NCBI RefSeq assembly: GCF_003634705.1
Contig: NZ_RBWU01000009.1
Location: 1-64,000 of the forward strand
From: Actinomadura pelletieri DSM 43383
GTDB lineage: Bacteria > Actinomycetota > Actinomycetes > Streptosporangiales > Streptosporangiaceae
DNA: 64,000 bases
Direction: 5' to 3'
The notes beneath the pieces were generated by a model. The model was not told the origin of the DNA. It saw only the letters and a program-made list of their open reading frames with translations, and ran no database searches. The stretch's first letter is position 1. Every line of letters begins with the position of its first letter. This document shows positions 8,121 through 16,897 of this stretch, piece by piece. Made by a program: the position numbers and the translations under genes.

Positions 8121-9515
8121 TCAGGACTGCGACAGGCGCATCATCCGCAGGACGCGGCGGACCAGCGAGGTCGACTCGTCCTCGGCGGAACCGTTCCGCT
8201 CCGGCTTCTCGTCCGCGGCGCCGGCCGGGACGGGAGCCGGGTCGTCCGCCAGCTCGTAGGTGACCGGCAGCGACCGCAGGCCTCGCATGAGGGGGGACGA
8301 GCGCCACGGAAGCTGGTCGGCGGGCAGCGCGAGCCGCAGCCCGGAGAACCGGTCGAACAGCCGCTCCACCGCGATCGTCGTGATCGTGGTGGCGAGTTCG
8401 CGGCCGAGGCAGGCGTGCGGGCCCGCGCCCCACGCCAGGTGCGCGCGGGAGCTGTAGATCGAGTCGGGCGCGGAGGTCCGGGTGAACGCCGGGTCCAGGT
8501 GCGCGGCGGCGGGCGACACCAGGACGGGGTCGCCGGCCGCGATCTGGAACCGGCCGAGGCGCACGTCCGACCGCGCCCACCGGAACGCCAGGTTCGCCAT
8601 CGGCGGGTTCGCGGCCGCCGCCCGGTTGATCGCCTCCTGGATCATGCCCGCCGACATGCTGTCGCGGGCGCCGGTCCCGCCGATCAGGATCTCGGTGATG
8701 GTGTTGCAGATCAGCGTTCCGGTCACATCGCCGACGAGGCCCGTCATCATCGCCATCTCGCGGGTCAGCTCCGCGGCGGTCAGGTCGGGCACGGCGGCCA
8801 GCATGAACGACGGCAGATCCTGTCCCGGGACGGTCGTCCGGTCCGCGCACACGCCCGCGACCCGGGCGACGAGGCGCTCCGACGCCTCGTGCGCGTCGGG
8901 TCCGGCGTCCAGGATCCGCCACAGGTCGATGATCAGCTCGTCGTCGCCGTCCGCGCCCTCGCCGAGCAGCCGCCCGATGACCATCAGCGGGAGCGGTCGG
9001 GCGTACTGCGCCGACAGGTCGGCCCCGCCGGTGCGTCCGCCCTCCGCCATGACCGTGATCAGCTCGTCGGCGTACCGGCGGACGGCCCGCTCCAGCTCCT
9101 TGGCCTCGTCCCGGGCGCGGTTCTGGAACGGGCGCAGGGCCGCGCTCCAGGCGCCGCGCAGCCGGGTGGAGTCGGCGCCGTCGCGGAACGCCGAGCTGTC
9201 GGACTCGACCACCGGCAGCATCGGCCAGTCCGCGGGGACGGCGCCCTCCCGGTAGGCGCGCCAGTTGTCGACCCTTCTGCTCCAGATCCCCCGGGTGTCG
9301 CGCAGCACGTCGAGGGTCTGCGAGTAGCCGATGACGAGCCACGACGGCACCCCGAGCACGTCCACCGGCGCCACCGGGCCGTACTCCTCGCGCAGACGCT
9401 CGAAGAAGGCGGCGGGACGGGACTCGTAGTCGCGGTTCAACAGCGGCTGGACGGCGAGCGCCTCCAGCGGCGGATGACCGGGCTCTGCCTGGGGTTTCTG
9501 CGGATCCACGGGCAC
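8121..9515 (-). CDS. Cytochrome P450 with atypical ExxR region
   Basis: 464 residues. The heme-binding loop is HLAWGAGPHACLGRE, with the proximal Cys at about residue 369 and Trp in place of the usual Phe. The I-helix region (LVGDVTGTLICNT) lacks the usual AGxxTT. Where the K-helix ExxR should be, the sequence reads IQEAINRAAA, so the Glu lies four rather than three residues before Arg. Such departures are known in CYP157-type actinomycete P450s. The first GTG is at 9515; a second GTG at 9509 lies eight bases after TAGGGT, and there is no Shine-Dalgarno, so a leaderless start there is plausible. No redox partner gene is adjacent. Substrate unknown. Confidence 0.88.
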   Translation of the reverse strand: MPVDPQKPQAEPGHPPLEALAVQPLLNRDYESRPAAFFERLREEYGPVAPVDVLGVPSWLVIGYSQTLDVLRDTRGIWSRRVDNWRAYREGAVPADWPMLPVVESDSSAFRDGADSTRLRGAWSAALRPFQNRARDEAKELERAVRRYADELITVMAEGGRTGGADLSAQYARPLPLMVIGRLLGEGADGDDELIIDLWRILDAGPDAHEASERLVARVAGVCADRTTVPGQDLPSFMLAAVPDLTAAELTREMAMMTGLVGDVTGTLICNTITEILIGGTGARDSMSAGMIQEAINRAAAANPPMANLAFRWARSDVRLGRFQIAAGDPVLVSPAAAHLDPAFTRTSAPDSIYSSRAHLAWGAGPHACLGRELATTITTIAVERLFDRFSGLRLALPADQLPWRSSPLMRGLRSLPVTYELADDPAPVPAGAADEKPERNGSAEDESTSLVRRVLRMMRLSQS

Positions 9516-9650
9516 AAACCCTAGGAGAGATCGACCATTGTCGGCCGGTTTATTCGGAATTCCCCGTGATGATCTTCACTGCGTGCGCGGATGGCCACGC
9601 TCCGCGGGGTATGTGAGGCTAGGGGTGCCCTACAAGAGCTGGAGGTCCGC

Positions 9651-9839
9651 ATGACCGACTCGTCAGGAGAACCCGAGCACGGCGAGGACGACGTGAAGCG
9701 CAAGTTCCGGGAGGCCCTGGAACGCAAGCGCGAAGAGGCGGGCAAGAACGACGGCAAGTCCGGCAAGGGCGGCTCCAAGGTGCGCGGCACGCACGGTCGT
9801 GCCGACCACCAGCGGCAGTTTCGCCGGAAGAGCGGCTGA
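9651..9839 (+). CDS. DUF5302 small basic protein
   Basis: 62 residues from the ATG at 9651, with GGAGG at 9641-9645. The sequence has an acidic N-terminus, a helix VKRKFREALERKREEA, and a Lys/Gly-rich tail ending in a basic stretch. This pattern matches the DUF5302 family of small actinobacterial proteins of unknown function. The helix and basic tail could bind nucleic acid, but that is only a guess. The gene diverges from the P450 across a 135-bp region. Confidence 0.85.
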   Translation: MTDSSGEPEHGEDDVKRKFREALERKREEAGKNDGKSGKGGSKVRGTHGRADHQRQFRRKSG

Positions 9840-9868
9840 CCCCGGCACGGTCCGCCGCCACGACCCGA

Positions 9869-9895
9869 GACCCCCGCGCGACGGGCGCGGGGGTC
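9869..9895. terminator. Bidirectional terminator
   Basis: A perfect 11-bp stem (9869-9879, GACCCCCGCGC, with 9885-9895) and 5-base loop lie between the convergent DUF5302 and PPOX genes. Confidence 0.88.
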
Positions 9896-9908
9896 GACCC
9901 GTCCCGGC

Positions 9909-10547
9909 TCAGGTGTTGTACAGCCCCTTCGCGTAGGTCTCCTCGGCGTAGTAACGCTCCAACTCCTCGAGGCTCTGCTCGACGCGCTGGATGTCCTTGA
10001 TGAGGCGGGCGTGGGAGGGCAGCGCGTCCGGCTCCCAGGTGTCCGGCTTCCACAGCTTCGAGCGCATCAGCGCCTTGGCGCAGTGGAAGAAGATCTGGTC
10101 GATCTCGACGATCAGGGCGAGCGCCGGACGATGCCCCTGGACGATCATCTCGTCGAAGAACGGCGCGTCCCGCACGAGCGTGGCCCTGCCGTTGATCCGC
10201 AGGGTCTCGCCGCGCCCCGGGATCAGGAACAGCAGCCCCACGTGCGGGTTGCTCAGGATGTTCAGGAACCCGTCGGCGCGACGGTTGCCGGGCCGGTCGG
10301 GGATCGCGATCGTCGTGTCATCGATGACGTGGACGAACCCGGGCGGGTCGCCCTTCGGCGAGACGTCGCAATTCCCCTCGGCGTCGCTCGTGGCGATGAG
10401 GCAGAACGGCGTGTGGGCGAGCCAGTCCCGGTCGCGGGCGTGCAGCCGGAGGCGCTCCTTCTTGACGGCCCGTGGCATCGGCGCGCCGAGGATCTCGCGC
10501 AGCTCTTCCGCGGAGGCGATCGCGGTGACGTCGGGGGCGACCGTCAT
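9909..10547 (-). CDS. PPOX-class FMN-dependent flavoprotein (DR_2398-like)
   Basis: 212 residues from the ATG at 10547, with GAAAGGAG upstream on the minus strand. It resembles the pyridoxamine-5'-phosphate-oxidase split-barrel family: FCLIATSDAEGNCDVSPKGDPPGF, then IAIPDRPGNRRADGFLNIL, then VGLLFLIPGRGETLRINGRA. These are the FMN phosphate- and ring-binding segments. HCAKALMRSKLW near the C-terminus is typical of the DR_2398-type subgroup. Members bind FMN or F420 and reduce small molecules; the substrate is unknown. The open frame extends far upstream without a stop, but the Shine-Dalgarno and protein similarity fix this start. Confidence 0.88.
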   Translation of the reverse strand: MTVAPDVTAIASAEELREILGAPMPRAVKKERLRLHARDRDWLAHTPFCLIATSDAEGNCDVSPKGDPPGFVHVIDDTTIAIPDRPGNRRADGFLNILSNPHVGLLFLIPGRGETLRINGRATLVRDAPFFDEMIVQGHRPALALIVEIDQIFFHCAKALMRSKLWKPDTWEPDALPSHARLIKDIQRVEQSLEELERYYAEETYAKGLYNT

Positions 10548-10993
10548 CGCCACTCCTTTCGCCGGAGATGGGAAGCTCAGCGTAACTCGGCGATCTTCGG
10601 CCGTTCGGCGCCGGGGCACGCCGGTGGCCGTGCCGTGGTCTTCCGCGCCGACCACGACACGGCCGCCGGACCGCCGCGCCGGGGACGCCCGGCGCGCCTC
10701 GGGCACCCGGAGGAAGAGCGCGGCGGCATCTTCGATGGGGTCGTCCGTCCGGACGGCCCCGCCCCCGTCACTCAATACAGACCCGCGACCCGGAGGAAAC
10801 TCATCGCTCCGGGCGGGGGATCTCGATGACGCTGTGGGACGAGCCGTCGGCGCGGCTCGACCTGCGCGGCGAGCGGGCGCTGGTGGAGGACGCGGCGTGG
10901 TCGACGTTGACGATGGGCGCGGTGGCAGGTTGCGGGGCCGTACCGCTGCCGGCCGTTCTCCGGGCGACCGTGTTCCGGGGCGACGCCGGTGGT
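10548..10993. other. Intergenic stretch with a coding-like fragment
   Basis: 446 bases between the PPOX gene and the next minus-strand gene. The first part holds the PPOX promoter region. On the plus strand from 10826 about 31 consecutive codons after an ATG have only G or C in third position (MTLWDEPSARLDLRGERALVEDAAW), and a purine-rich GGGCGGGGG precedes it. That looks like the start of a gene, but the frame then runs antisense through the next gene without family resemblance, so I treat it as a possible truncated remnant. Confidence 0.35.
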
Positions 10994-11890
10994 TCAGCCG
11001 TGGCGGGCGTCGCGGTCGGCGGCCCGGCGTGCCTCCCGGGCGGCCTCCCGTGCCTCCCGGGCGGCCACCTCGGCGCGGGCCCGGTTCTCCTCGGCGCGTT
11101 CCGCGCGGCGGGTGGCCGCGTCCCGTTCGGCGAGGGCCCGCTCCAGTTCGTGGCGGAGGCGGCCCACCCTGGCGGACGCCTCCGCGGCCTCCCACCTCGC
11201 CGTGTCCGCGCGCCCCTCGCGTTCGGAGAGCTTCCGGTCGGCCTCCTCGGCCCGCCGCCGCAGGGTCTCGGCCCGCCGAGCCCGGGCCGCGCTCGTCCGG
11301 GTGACATTCGACACGGCCCGCTCGGGGGCCGCCTTCTTCTTTCGCTTCTTGTCCGCGGGCGGCTTCTCTTCGGGTTCGGGCGCCGTCCGTGGCCTCTCTT
11401 CCTGCCGTGTCATGGGGAAGCCGGCCGGGACGAAACCGGTGTGGCTGCGCGGCCGGGCCAGCCGTCCCGCCCGTACCTCGTCGGCGATCCCGGCGTCCAC
11501 GGTGGCGCCCTGCAGGGTGTCCTCCACCTCCCGGACGGCCTGTTCGCGCAGCGGGGTGCCCGCGTCCGCCGCGAGGTCGCCCGCCGTCCGCACCAGCGCC
11601 CCCACCAGCCGGGCCCGGCGCTGTTCCAGATCGCCGAGCCCGCCGCCCGACCCCCACGCCGCGCGGATCTCGTCGCCGACGTCCAGCAGCCGCCCGAGGT
11701 CGTCGGCGGCCGAGCGGGCGAGCAGGTTCACCGCCCACGCCGACAGCGTCGGCCGCCGCAGCGCGCCGACGCGTTTGGCGAGCGGCGCGTCGCCCGCCGC
11801 CTTCGCGTCCTCGACCAGCCGCTTGCGCGTCGCCACGAACTCGGCGGGCCGGACGCCGTAGAGCTCGTCGGCCGCACTGGAGAAGTCCAC
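10994..11890 (-). CDS. Conserved actinobacterial coiled-coil protein of unknown function
   Basis: 298 residues. The N-terminal 130 residues form a helical domain (DELYGVRPAEFVATRKRLVEDAKAAG, LRRPTLSAWAVNLLAR, GDLEQRRARLVGALV) seen in hypothetical proteins of many actinomycetes. A Pro/Lys-rich linker with a basic KKRKKKAAPE run follows. The last 110 residues are a long Ala/Arg/Glu heptad-like stretch ending in repeated EAREAAREARR, almost certainly a coiled coil. There is no signal peptide or catalytic motif. The basic patch plus coiled coil suggest a structural or nucleic-acid-associated role, which is inference. Confidence 0.8.
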   Translation of the reverse strand: MDFSSAADELYGVRPAEFVATRKRLVEDAKAAGDAPLAKRVGALRRPTLSAWAVNLLARSAADDLGRLLDVGDEIRAAWGSGGGLGDLEQRRARLVGALVRTAGDLAADAGTPLREQAVREVEDTLQGATVDAGIADEVRAGRLARPRSHTGFVPAGFPMTRQEERPRTAPEPEEKPPADKKRKKKAAPERAVSNVTRTSAARARRAETLRRRAEEADRKLSEREGRADTARWEAAEASARVGRLRHELERALAERDAATRRAERAEENRARAEVAAREAREAAREARRAADRDARHG

Positions 11891-11972
11891 GACCGGATCC
11901 CTACCCCGGCCGGACGCGGAACCAGCAGGTCGGGCGGGTCTCGACGGAACGCGTCCGGTTCCGTCGTCCCTG

Positions 11973-13322
11973 TCAGCGGGTGTCGAGGAACCGGTCCAGG
12001 ACCCGGGTGCCGAACGCGAGGGCGTCCAGCGGGACGCGTTCGTCCACCCCGTGGAACATCCCGAGGTAGTCGAGGTCCGGGCCGAGCAGCAGCGGGGCGA
12101 AACCGAAGCTCGTGATCCCGATGTCGTGGAACGCCTTGGCGTCGGTGCCGCCCGCCATCACGTAGGGGACGGGACGGGCGAGCGGGTCCTCGGCGCGCAG
12201 GGAGTCGGCGAGCGCGGCGAAGGTGGGGCCCGCCGGGTCCGCGATCGGGGCCTCCTCGTAGTTGATGAACTCGCGGGTCACCTTCGGGCCGAGGAGCCGG
12301 TCGACCGTGGCGAGGAACTCCGCGCCGGTGCCGGGCAGGTACCGGCCGTCGACCTCGGCGGTCGCCGTCCCGGGCACGACGTTGACCTTGTATCCGGCGG
12401 CGAGCCGCGTCGGGTTCGCCGAGTTGCGGATCGTGCCGGTGAACAGGCGGCCGACACCGCCGAGGCGCGCGGCCTCCGCGTCCAGACGGTCGTGGTCGAT
12501 GGTGGTGCCGAGCGCGTCCGCCAGGCCGTCCAGCAGGGCCCGGACACCCGAGGTCAGCCGGACGGGCCAGGTGTGCGCGGCGAGGCGCGACACCGCGTGC
12601 GCCAGCTCCGCGACGGCGTTGTCGGGCGCCGGTTTCGACCCGTGCCCGGCGGTGCCACGCGCCGTCAACCTCATCCACATGGTGCCCCGCTCACCGGTCG
12701 CGATCGGGTAGATCCGCGTTCCGCCCGCGTCCACGCTGAACCCGCCCGACTCGCTGATCGCCTCCGTGCAGCCCTCGAAGAACGCGCGGTGCTCGCGGGC
12801 GACGTAGCGGGAGCCGAAGTCGCCGGTGCACTCCTCATCCGCCAGGAACGCCAGCACCAGGTCACCGCGGGTGCGCCGTCCCTCGCGCAGCCGCCGCCGG
12901 ACGGTCGCCAGGGTCATCGCGAGGCTGCCCTTCATGTCGACCGCGCCGCGCCCCCACACGCACCCGTCGCGCACCTCGCCGGAGAACGGCGGGACGGCCC
13001 ACTCCGCCGGATCGGCGGGCACCACGTCGAGATGCCCGTGGATCAGGAACGCCGGAGCGGACGGATCCGTGCCCGGGACCCGGGCCAGCACGCTCGCCCG
13101 GCCCGGCGCCGATTCCACGATCGTCGACCGGACGCCCACCTCGTCCAGGAGCCCCGCGACGTACTCGGCGGCGGGCCGCTCCGGGTGGGCCACCCCCTCA
13201 CCACGGTTCGTGGTGTCGAACCGGATGAGCTCGGCGCAGATCCGCCCCACCTCGTCCGCGGAGGTGGGCGTCGCCGCCGTGAGTTGTCCGGACGCCGTGG
13301 ACTTGAGCGGATCGTCGCGCAT
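11973..13322 (-). CDS. M20-family metallopeptidase (ArgE/DapE/CPG2-like)
   Basis: 449 residues from the ATG at 13322, with GGGGGGAAG just upstream; a TTG 30 bases earlier is less likely. Di-zinc ligands are visible in order: HGHLDVV, GRGAVDMKG, the ADEECTG catalytic and bridging acids, ISESGG and the late MFHGVDE histidine. A dimerisation/lid domain lies between (residues about 215-330, RGTAGHGSKPAPDNAV). Members hydrolyse acylated amino acids or small peptides; actinobacterial copies of this shape are usually annotated as M20/M25/M40 peptidases. It is cytoplasmic (no signal) and diverges from the peptide importer operon, whose products it might process. Confidence 0.92.
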   Translation of the reverse strand: MRDDPLKSTASGQLTAATPTSADEVGRICAELIRFDTTNRGEGVAHPERPAAEYVAGLLDEVGVRSTIVESAPGRASVLARVPGTDPSAPAFLIHGHLDVVPADPAEWAVPPFSGEVRDGCVWGRGAVDMKGSLAMTLATVRRRLREGRRTRGDLVLAFLADEECTGDFGSRYVAREHRAFFEGCTEAISESGGFSVDAGGTRIYPIATGERGTMWMRLTARGTAGHGSKPAPDNAVAELAHAVSRLAAHTWPVRLTSGVRALLDGLADALGTTIDHDRLDAEAARLGGVGRLFTGTIRNSANPTRLAAGYKVNVVPGTATAEVDGRYLPGTGAEFLATVDRLLGPKVTREFINYEEAPIADPAGPTFAALADSLRAEDPLARPVPYVMAGGTDAKAFHDIGITSFGFAPLLLGPDLDYLGMFHGVDERVPLDALAFGTRVLDRFLDTR

Positions 13323-13510
13323 CTTCCCCCCGTCGGTTTCCCTTCGTGCCAAAGGTTTTATCTTCTTTCGCCGCCGGACGCCGTCAAGGACGAGGGCGAA
13401 CGTCTCGATCTGGTTTCGACTCCGTCAGCGCCGTAGTCGTGTGGTCACCGTGAGTATCCGGTGGCAGCAATCTAGGTGAGGCAGTCGACGGTGTGCGGCG
13501 GGGGAGGGGT

Positions 13511-15109
13511 ATGGCGGGCCAGAAGGGCGTTGGGCGGGGCCTTCGTGTCGGGGGCGGTGGACTCGCCCTGGTGGTGGCGTTGCTGGGATTGCCGGGGTGT
13601 GGGGGGAACGAGGCCGGGGCGAGTGCGGGCATGTTCACGGTGGGGCATCCCGAGCCCGACCATCTCGTGCCCGCCGACACCACGAGCAGCTACTCCTTCG
13701 ACGTGATCAGTGAGCTGTTCGACAACCTGATGACGCTGGACGCGGGCGGTAGGGCCGTTCCGTTGGCCGCCGAGTCCGTCACCTCCACCGACCAGAAGGT
13801 CTGGACGATCAAGGTGAGGTCGGGGCGACGGTTCCACAACGGGGAGGAGGTGACCGCGCGGAGCTTCGCCGACGCGTGGAACAACGCGGCCTACGGGCCC
13901 AGGGGAATGGCCGCCAACGCCTACTTCTCGTACATCGACGGGTACGAGGCGATGAACCGCGGGAACGCCGCGAAGGCGCTTTCCGGGGTGGAGGTCATCG
14001 GTCCGTACCTGTTGAAGGTGACATTGGACGAGCCGTTCGGCCAGTTCCCGCTGCTGCTCACCTATCCGGCGTATGCGCCGATGCCGAAGGCCGGGTTGCG
14101 GGATCCGAAGGCGTTCGACGACCATCCGATCGGCAACGGCCCGTACATGATGGACGGCGACTGGGAACGCAACAGGGAGATCAAACTCGTCGCGTTTCCC
14201 GGGTACGCCGGGCCGCGCGAACCCCGGAACAAGGGGGTGACGTGGAAGAGCTACTCCAGCGCCGACACCGCCTACACCGATCTGCGGGCCGGGCGGATCG
14301 ACGTGCTCCAGACGATTCCGTCCGCCAAGGTCCCCGAGGCGAAGCGGCTTCTCGGCGACCGGTTCCTGACCCGCAGGACCGGCACGATCGACTATCTCGG
14401 CTTCCCGTTGTGGGACGAGCGGTTCGCCGACGCGAACCTGCGCAAGGCCATCTCGATGGCCATCGACAGGGAAGGCATCGACAAGGCCGTCTACAACGGC
14501 GACTTCTTCCCCGCCGATTCGCTGCTTCCCGCCATCGTCGACGGGCACCGGCCGAACGCGTGCGGCGAACTGTGCACGTACAACCCGGGTAAGGCGCGGT
14601 CGCTGTTCACCAAGGCGGGCGGGTTCAGCGGCACCCTGGAGCTGTATTTCTCCAACGCGCAGCCGACGTACGCCCAGTGGATGCGGATCGTGGCGAACTC
14701 CCTGCGCGACACCCTCGGCATCAAGGACATCCGGTTCCGCCAGGTGCCCGCGTCCGACTACTTCTCCATACTGCGCCAACGTAAGGAGAAGGGCCCGTAC
14801 CGGCAGAACTGGGAGGCCGACTATCCGAGCCCGCAGAACTATCTGGAGAACATGCTGGGCTCGGACAACAACCGGATGGGCTGGACGAACAGGGAGTTCG
14901 ACGACCTCATCGCCAAGGCCAAACGGGCGGCCGACCAGCGGGAGGCCATCGGGTACTACCACCGCGCCGAGGACATCGCCCTCCGCGAGATGCCCCTGGT
15001 CCCGCTGTGGACGTGGGCGGGGCAGAGCGGCCGGTCGCGGAACGTCGACAATGTGACGATCACCCCGTACGCGACGGGCCTGATCGCCACCGAAGTGACG
15101 GTGAAATAG
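13511..15109 (+). CDS. Peptide ABC transporter substrate-binding lipoprotein
   Basis: 532 residues from the ATG at 13511, directly after GGGGAGGGG. A basic and hydrophobic signal ends in the lipobox LPGC, giving a lipidated Cys at residue 30. The mature part is a family-5 extracellular solute-binding protein: TVGHPEPDHLVPADTTSS, YSFDVISELFDNLM, VRSGRRFHNGEEVTA, LRKAISMAIDREGI, DNNRMGWTNREFDDLI. It captures di- or oligopeptides, or related amides, outside the membrane and delivers them to the permeases encoded next. It is the first gene of a five-gene operon with 6-base to overlapping junctions. Confidence 0.95.
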   Translation: MAGQKGVGRGLRVGGGGLALVVALLGLPGCGGNEAGASAGMFTVGHPEPDHLVPADTTSSYSFDVISELFDNLMTLDAGGRAVPLAAESVTSTDQKVWTIKVRSGRRFHNGEEVTARSFADAWNNAAYGPRGMAANAYFSYIDGYEAMNRGNAAKALSGVEVIGPYLLKVTLDEPFGQFPLLLTYPAYAPMPKAGLRDPKAFDDHPIGNGPYMMDGDWERNREIKLVAFPGYAGPREPRNKGVTWKSYSSADTAYTDLRAGRIDVLQTIPSAKVPEAKRLLGDRFLTRRTGTIDYLGFPLWDERFADANLRKAISMAIDREGIDKAVYNGDFFPADSLLPAIVDGHRPNACGELCTYNPGKARSLFTKAGGFSGTLELYFSNAQPTYAQWMRIVANSLRDTLGIKDIRFRQVPASDYFSILRQRKEKGPYRQNWEADYPSPQNYLENMLGSDNNRMGWTNREFDDLIAKAKRAADQREAIGYYHRAEDIALREMPLVPLWTWAGQSGRSRNVDNVTITPYATGLIATEVTVK

Positions 15110-15115
15110 CCGACG

Positions 15116-16042
15116 ATGTGGCGATTCGTCCTCCGGCGGCTTCTTCAGGCGGTCCCGGTCTTCTTCGGCACGACGCTGCTCGTCTACGCGATGGTGTTCG
15201 CGCTGCCCGGTGACCCGATCCAGGCGCTCGCCGGGGACAAGCCCGTCCCGGAGAACGTCCTGCGGACGCTGCGCGACAGGTACAACCTGGACGATCCGCT
15301 GCTGGTGCAGTACGCGAAGTACATGGCGGGCCTCGCGCGAGGCGATCTCGGGGAGAACTACACCGGCCAGAGCGTGGCGGAGATGCTCGGCGGACGTTGG
15401 GCGGTGACCGCGCGGCTCGCGATCACCGCCTGGATCTTCGAGCTCGCGGTCGGGATCGCGCTCGGAGTGTGGGCGGGCCTGCGGCGCGGGAGATTCGCCG
15501 ACACCCTCGTCCTCGGCGGGACGACGCTGGTCATCGCGGTTCCGGTGTTCGTGCTCGGCTACACCGCCCAGCTCCTCCTCGGTGTTCGTTGGCACCTCCT
15601 CCCGACGGCCGGGACCGACGACGGCTGGCCGGTGAGCTACCTGCTCCCGGGCATCGTGCTGGGGTCGCTCGGCCTGTCGTACGTGGCACGCCTGACCCGG
15701 ACGAGCCTGGCGGAGAACCTGCGCGCCGACTATGTCCGCACGGCCACCGCCAAAGGACTGTCCCGGGCGCGGGTCGTCGGGCGGCACGCGCTGCGCAACT
15801 CGCTGATCCCCGTCGTCACCTACCTCGGCGTCGACCTCGGCAACCTCATGGGCGGCGCGATCGTCACCGAGGGGATCTTCAACCTGCCCGGCGTCGGACA
15901 GCAGGTGTTCCAGTCGATCCAGCTCAAGGAGGGGCCGGTGGTGGTCGGCGCCGTCACCGTCCTCGTGCTGATCTTCCTCGCGGTGAACCTGCTCGTGGAC
16001 GTCCTGTACGGGGTGCTCGACCCGCGGATCAGGTACGAGTGA
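15116..16042 (+). CDS. Peptide ABC transporter permease, DppB type
   Basis: 308 residues with six predicted membrane helices, starting with the family hallmark MWRFVLRRLLQAVPVFFGTT. The EAA-like loop that docks to the ATPases is near residues 195-225 (DYVRTATAKGLSRARVVGRHALRNSLIPV). GIFNLPGVGQ and the end DPRIRYE are typical of DppB/OppB. It forms the channel with the DppC-type subunit, whose start overlaps its stop by one base. Confidence 0.95.
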   Translation: MWRFVLRRLLQAVPVFFGTTLLVYAMVFALPGDPIQALAGDKPVPENVLRTLRDRYNLDDPLLVQYAKYMAGLARGDLGENYTGQSVAEMLGGRWAVTARLAITAWIFELAVGIALGVWAGLRRGRFADTLVLGGTTLVIAVPVFVLGYTAQLLLGVRWHLLPTAGTDDGWPVSYLLPGIVLGSLGLSYVARLTRTSLAENLRADYVRTATAKGLSRARVVGRHALRNSLIPVVTYLGVDLGNLMGGAIVTEGIFNLPGVGQQVFQSIQLKEGPVVVGAVTVLVLIFLAVNLLVDVLYGVLDPRIRYE

Positions 16043-16893
16043 TGAGACGGGCCTCGTTGTGGGACGACGCGTGGCACGACCTGCGGTGCCGCTGGGTCTT
16101 CTGGGGGTCGGTGGCGGTCCTCGCCCTGGTGACGGCGATGGCGGCGGTACCGGCGCTGTTCACCGACCGGGCCGCCAACGCGGGCTGTGACCCGAACGAC
16201 GCGGGGCTCGGCCCGTCCGGCCGTCACTGGTTCGGCACCGACCTCGCGGGCTGCGACTACTACGCGCACGTGGTGCACGGCGCCCGGCCGACGCTGCTGA
16301 TCGGCGTCGCCGTCACGGTGTGCGCGCTGCTCATCGCGGTCGTGTTCGGAACGCTCGCGGGCTACCACGGCGGCGTTGTGGACGCGTTGATCGCGCGGCT
16401 CACCGACGTGTTCTTCGGACTGCCGTTCGTGCTCGGCGCCACGGTCGTCCTCGTCGCGTTCCCGGGGCACGGGATCGGGGCGATGACGCTGGTGCTGGTG
16501 CTGCTCGGCTGGACGACGATGGTCCGCGTCATGCGGGGGCAGGTCATCGCCGTCCGCGACACGGGCTATGTGCGGGCGGCGCGGCTGCTCGGCGCGTCCG
16601 ACGGCCGGATCATGACCCGGCACGTCCTGCCGAACGCGATCGCCCCGGTGGTCGTCGTCGCCACCCTCAACGTCGGCAACGTGATCGTGGGGGAGGCGAC
16701 GCTGGACTTCCTCGGCGTCGGCCTCCAGTACCCGGAGGTGTCCTGGGGGCTCCAGCTCGGACAGGCGAAGGACTCCTTCCTCGACCATCCCCACCTGCTG
16801 GCCTTCCCGGCCGTGTTCCTGTCGGCGACGGTGCTGAGCTTCCTGATGCTCGGCGACGCCGTCCGCGACGCACTCGACCCCAGGCTGCGGTGA
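16042..16893 (+). CDS. Peptide ABC transporter permease, DppC type
   Basis: 283 residues starting at an ATG in a TGATG overlap with the upstream stop, so it is translationally coupled. It carries the HWFGTDLAGCDYYAHVVHGAR segment typical of DppC, several membrane helices, and the EAA loop GYVRAARLLGASDGRIMTRHVLPN, followed by EATLDFLGVGLQYPEVSWG. Partner of the DppB-type permease. Confidence 0.95.
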   Translation: MRRASLWDDAWHDLRCRWVFWGSVAVLALVTAMAAVPALFTDRAANAGCDPNDAGLGPSGRHWFGTDLAGCDYYAHVVHGARPTLLIGVAVTVCALLIAVVFGTLAGYHGGVVDALIARLTDVFFGLPFVLGATVVLVAFPGHGIGAMTLVLVLLGWTTMVRVMRGQVIAVRDTGYVRAARLLGASDGRIMTRHVLPNAIAPVVVVATLNVGNVIVGEATLDFLGVGLQYPEVSWGLQLGQAKDSFLDHPHLLAFPAVFLSATVLSFLMLGDAVRDALDPRLR

Positions 16894-16897
16894 CGCC

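Noticed and set aside
11030..11110. GGCCTCCCGTGCCTCCCGGGCGG tandem pattern as a DNA repeat element
   Set aside because: It encodes the Ala/Arg/Glu repeats of the coiled-coil protein at 10994-11890, so the repetition is explained by the protein.
10548..11738. Upstream extension of the PPOX frame to 11738
   Set aside because: Low-complexity Arg/Gly/Pro sequence antisense or out of frame to another gene; the ATG at 10547 has a good ribosome site and the family begins there.
13472..15787. 771-residue minus-strand frame
   Set aside because: Exact antisense of the substrate-binding protein and the DppB-type permease, both well supported.
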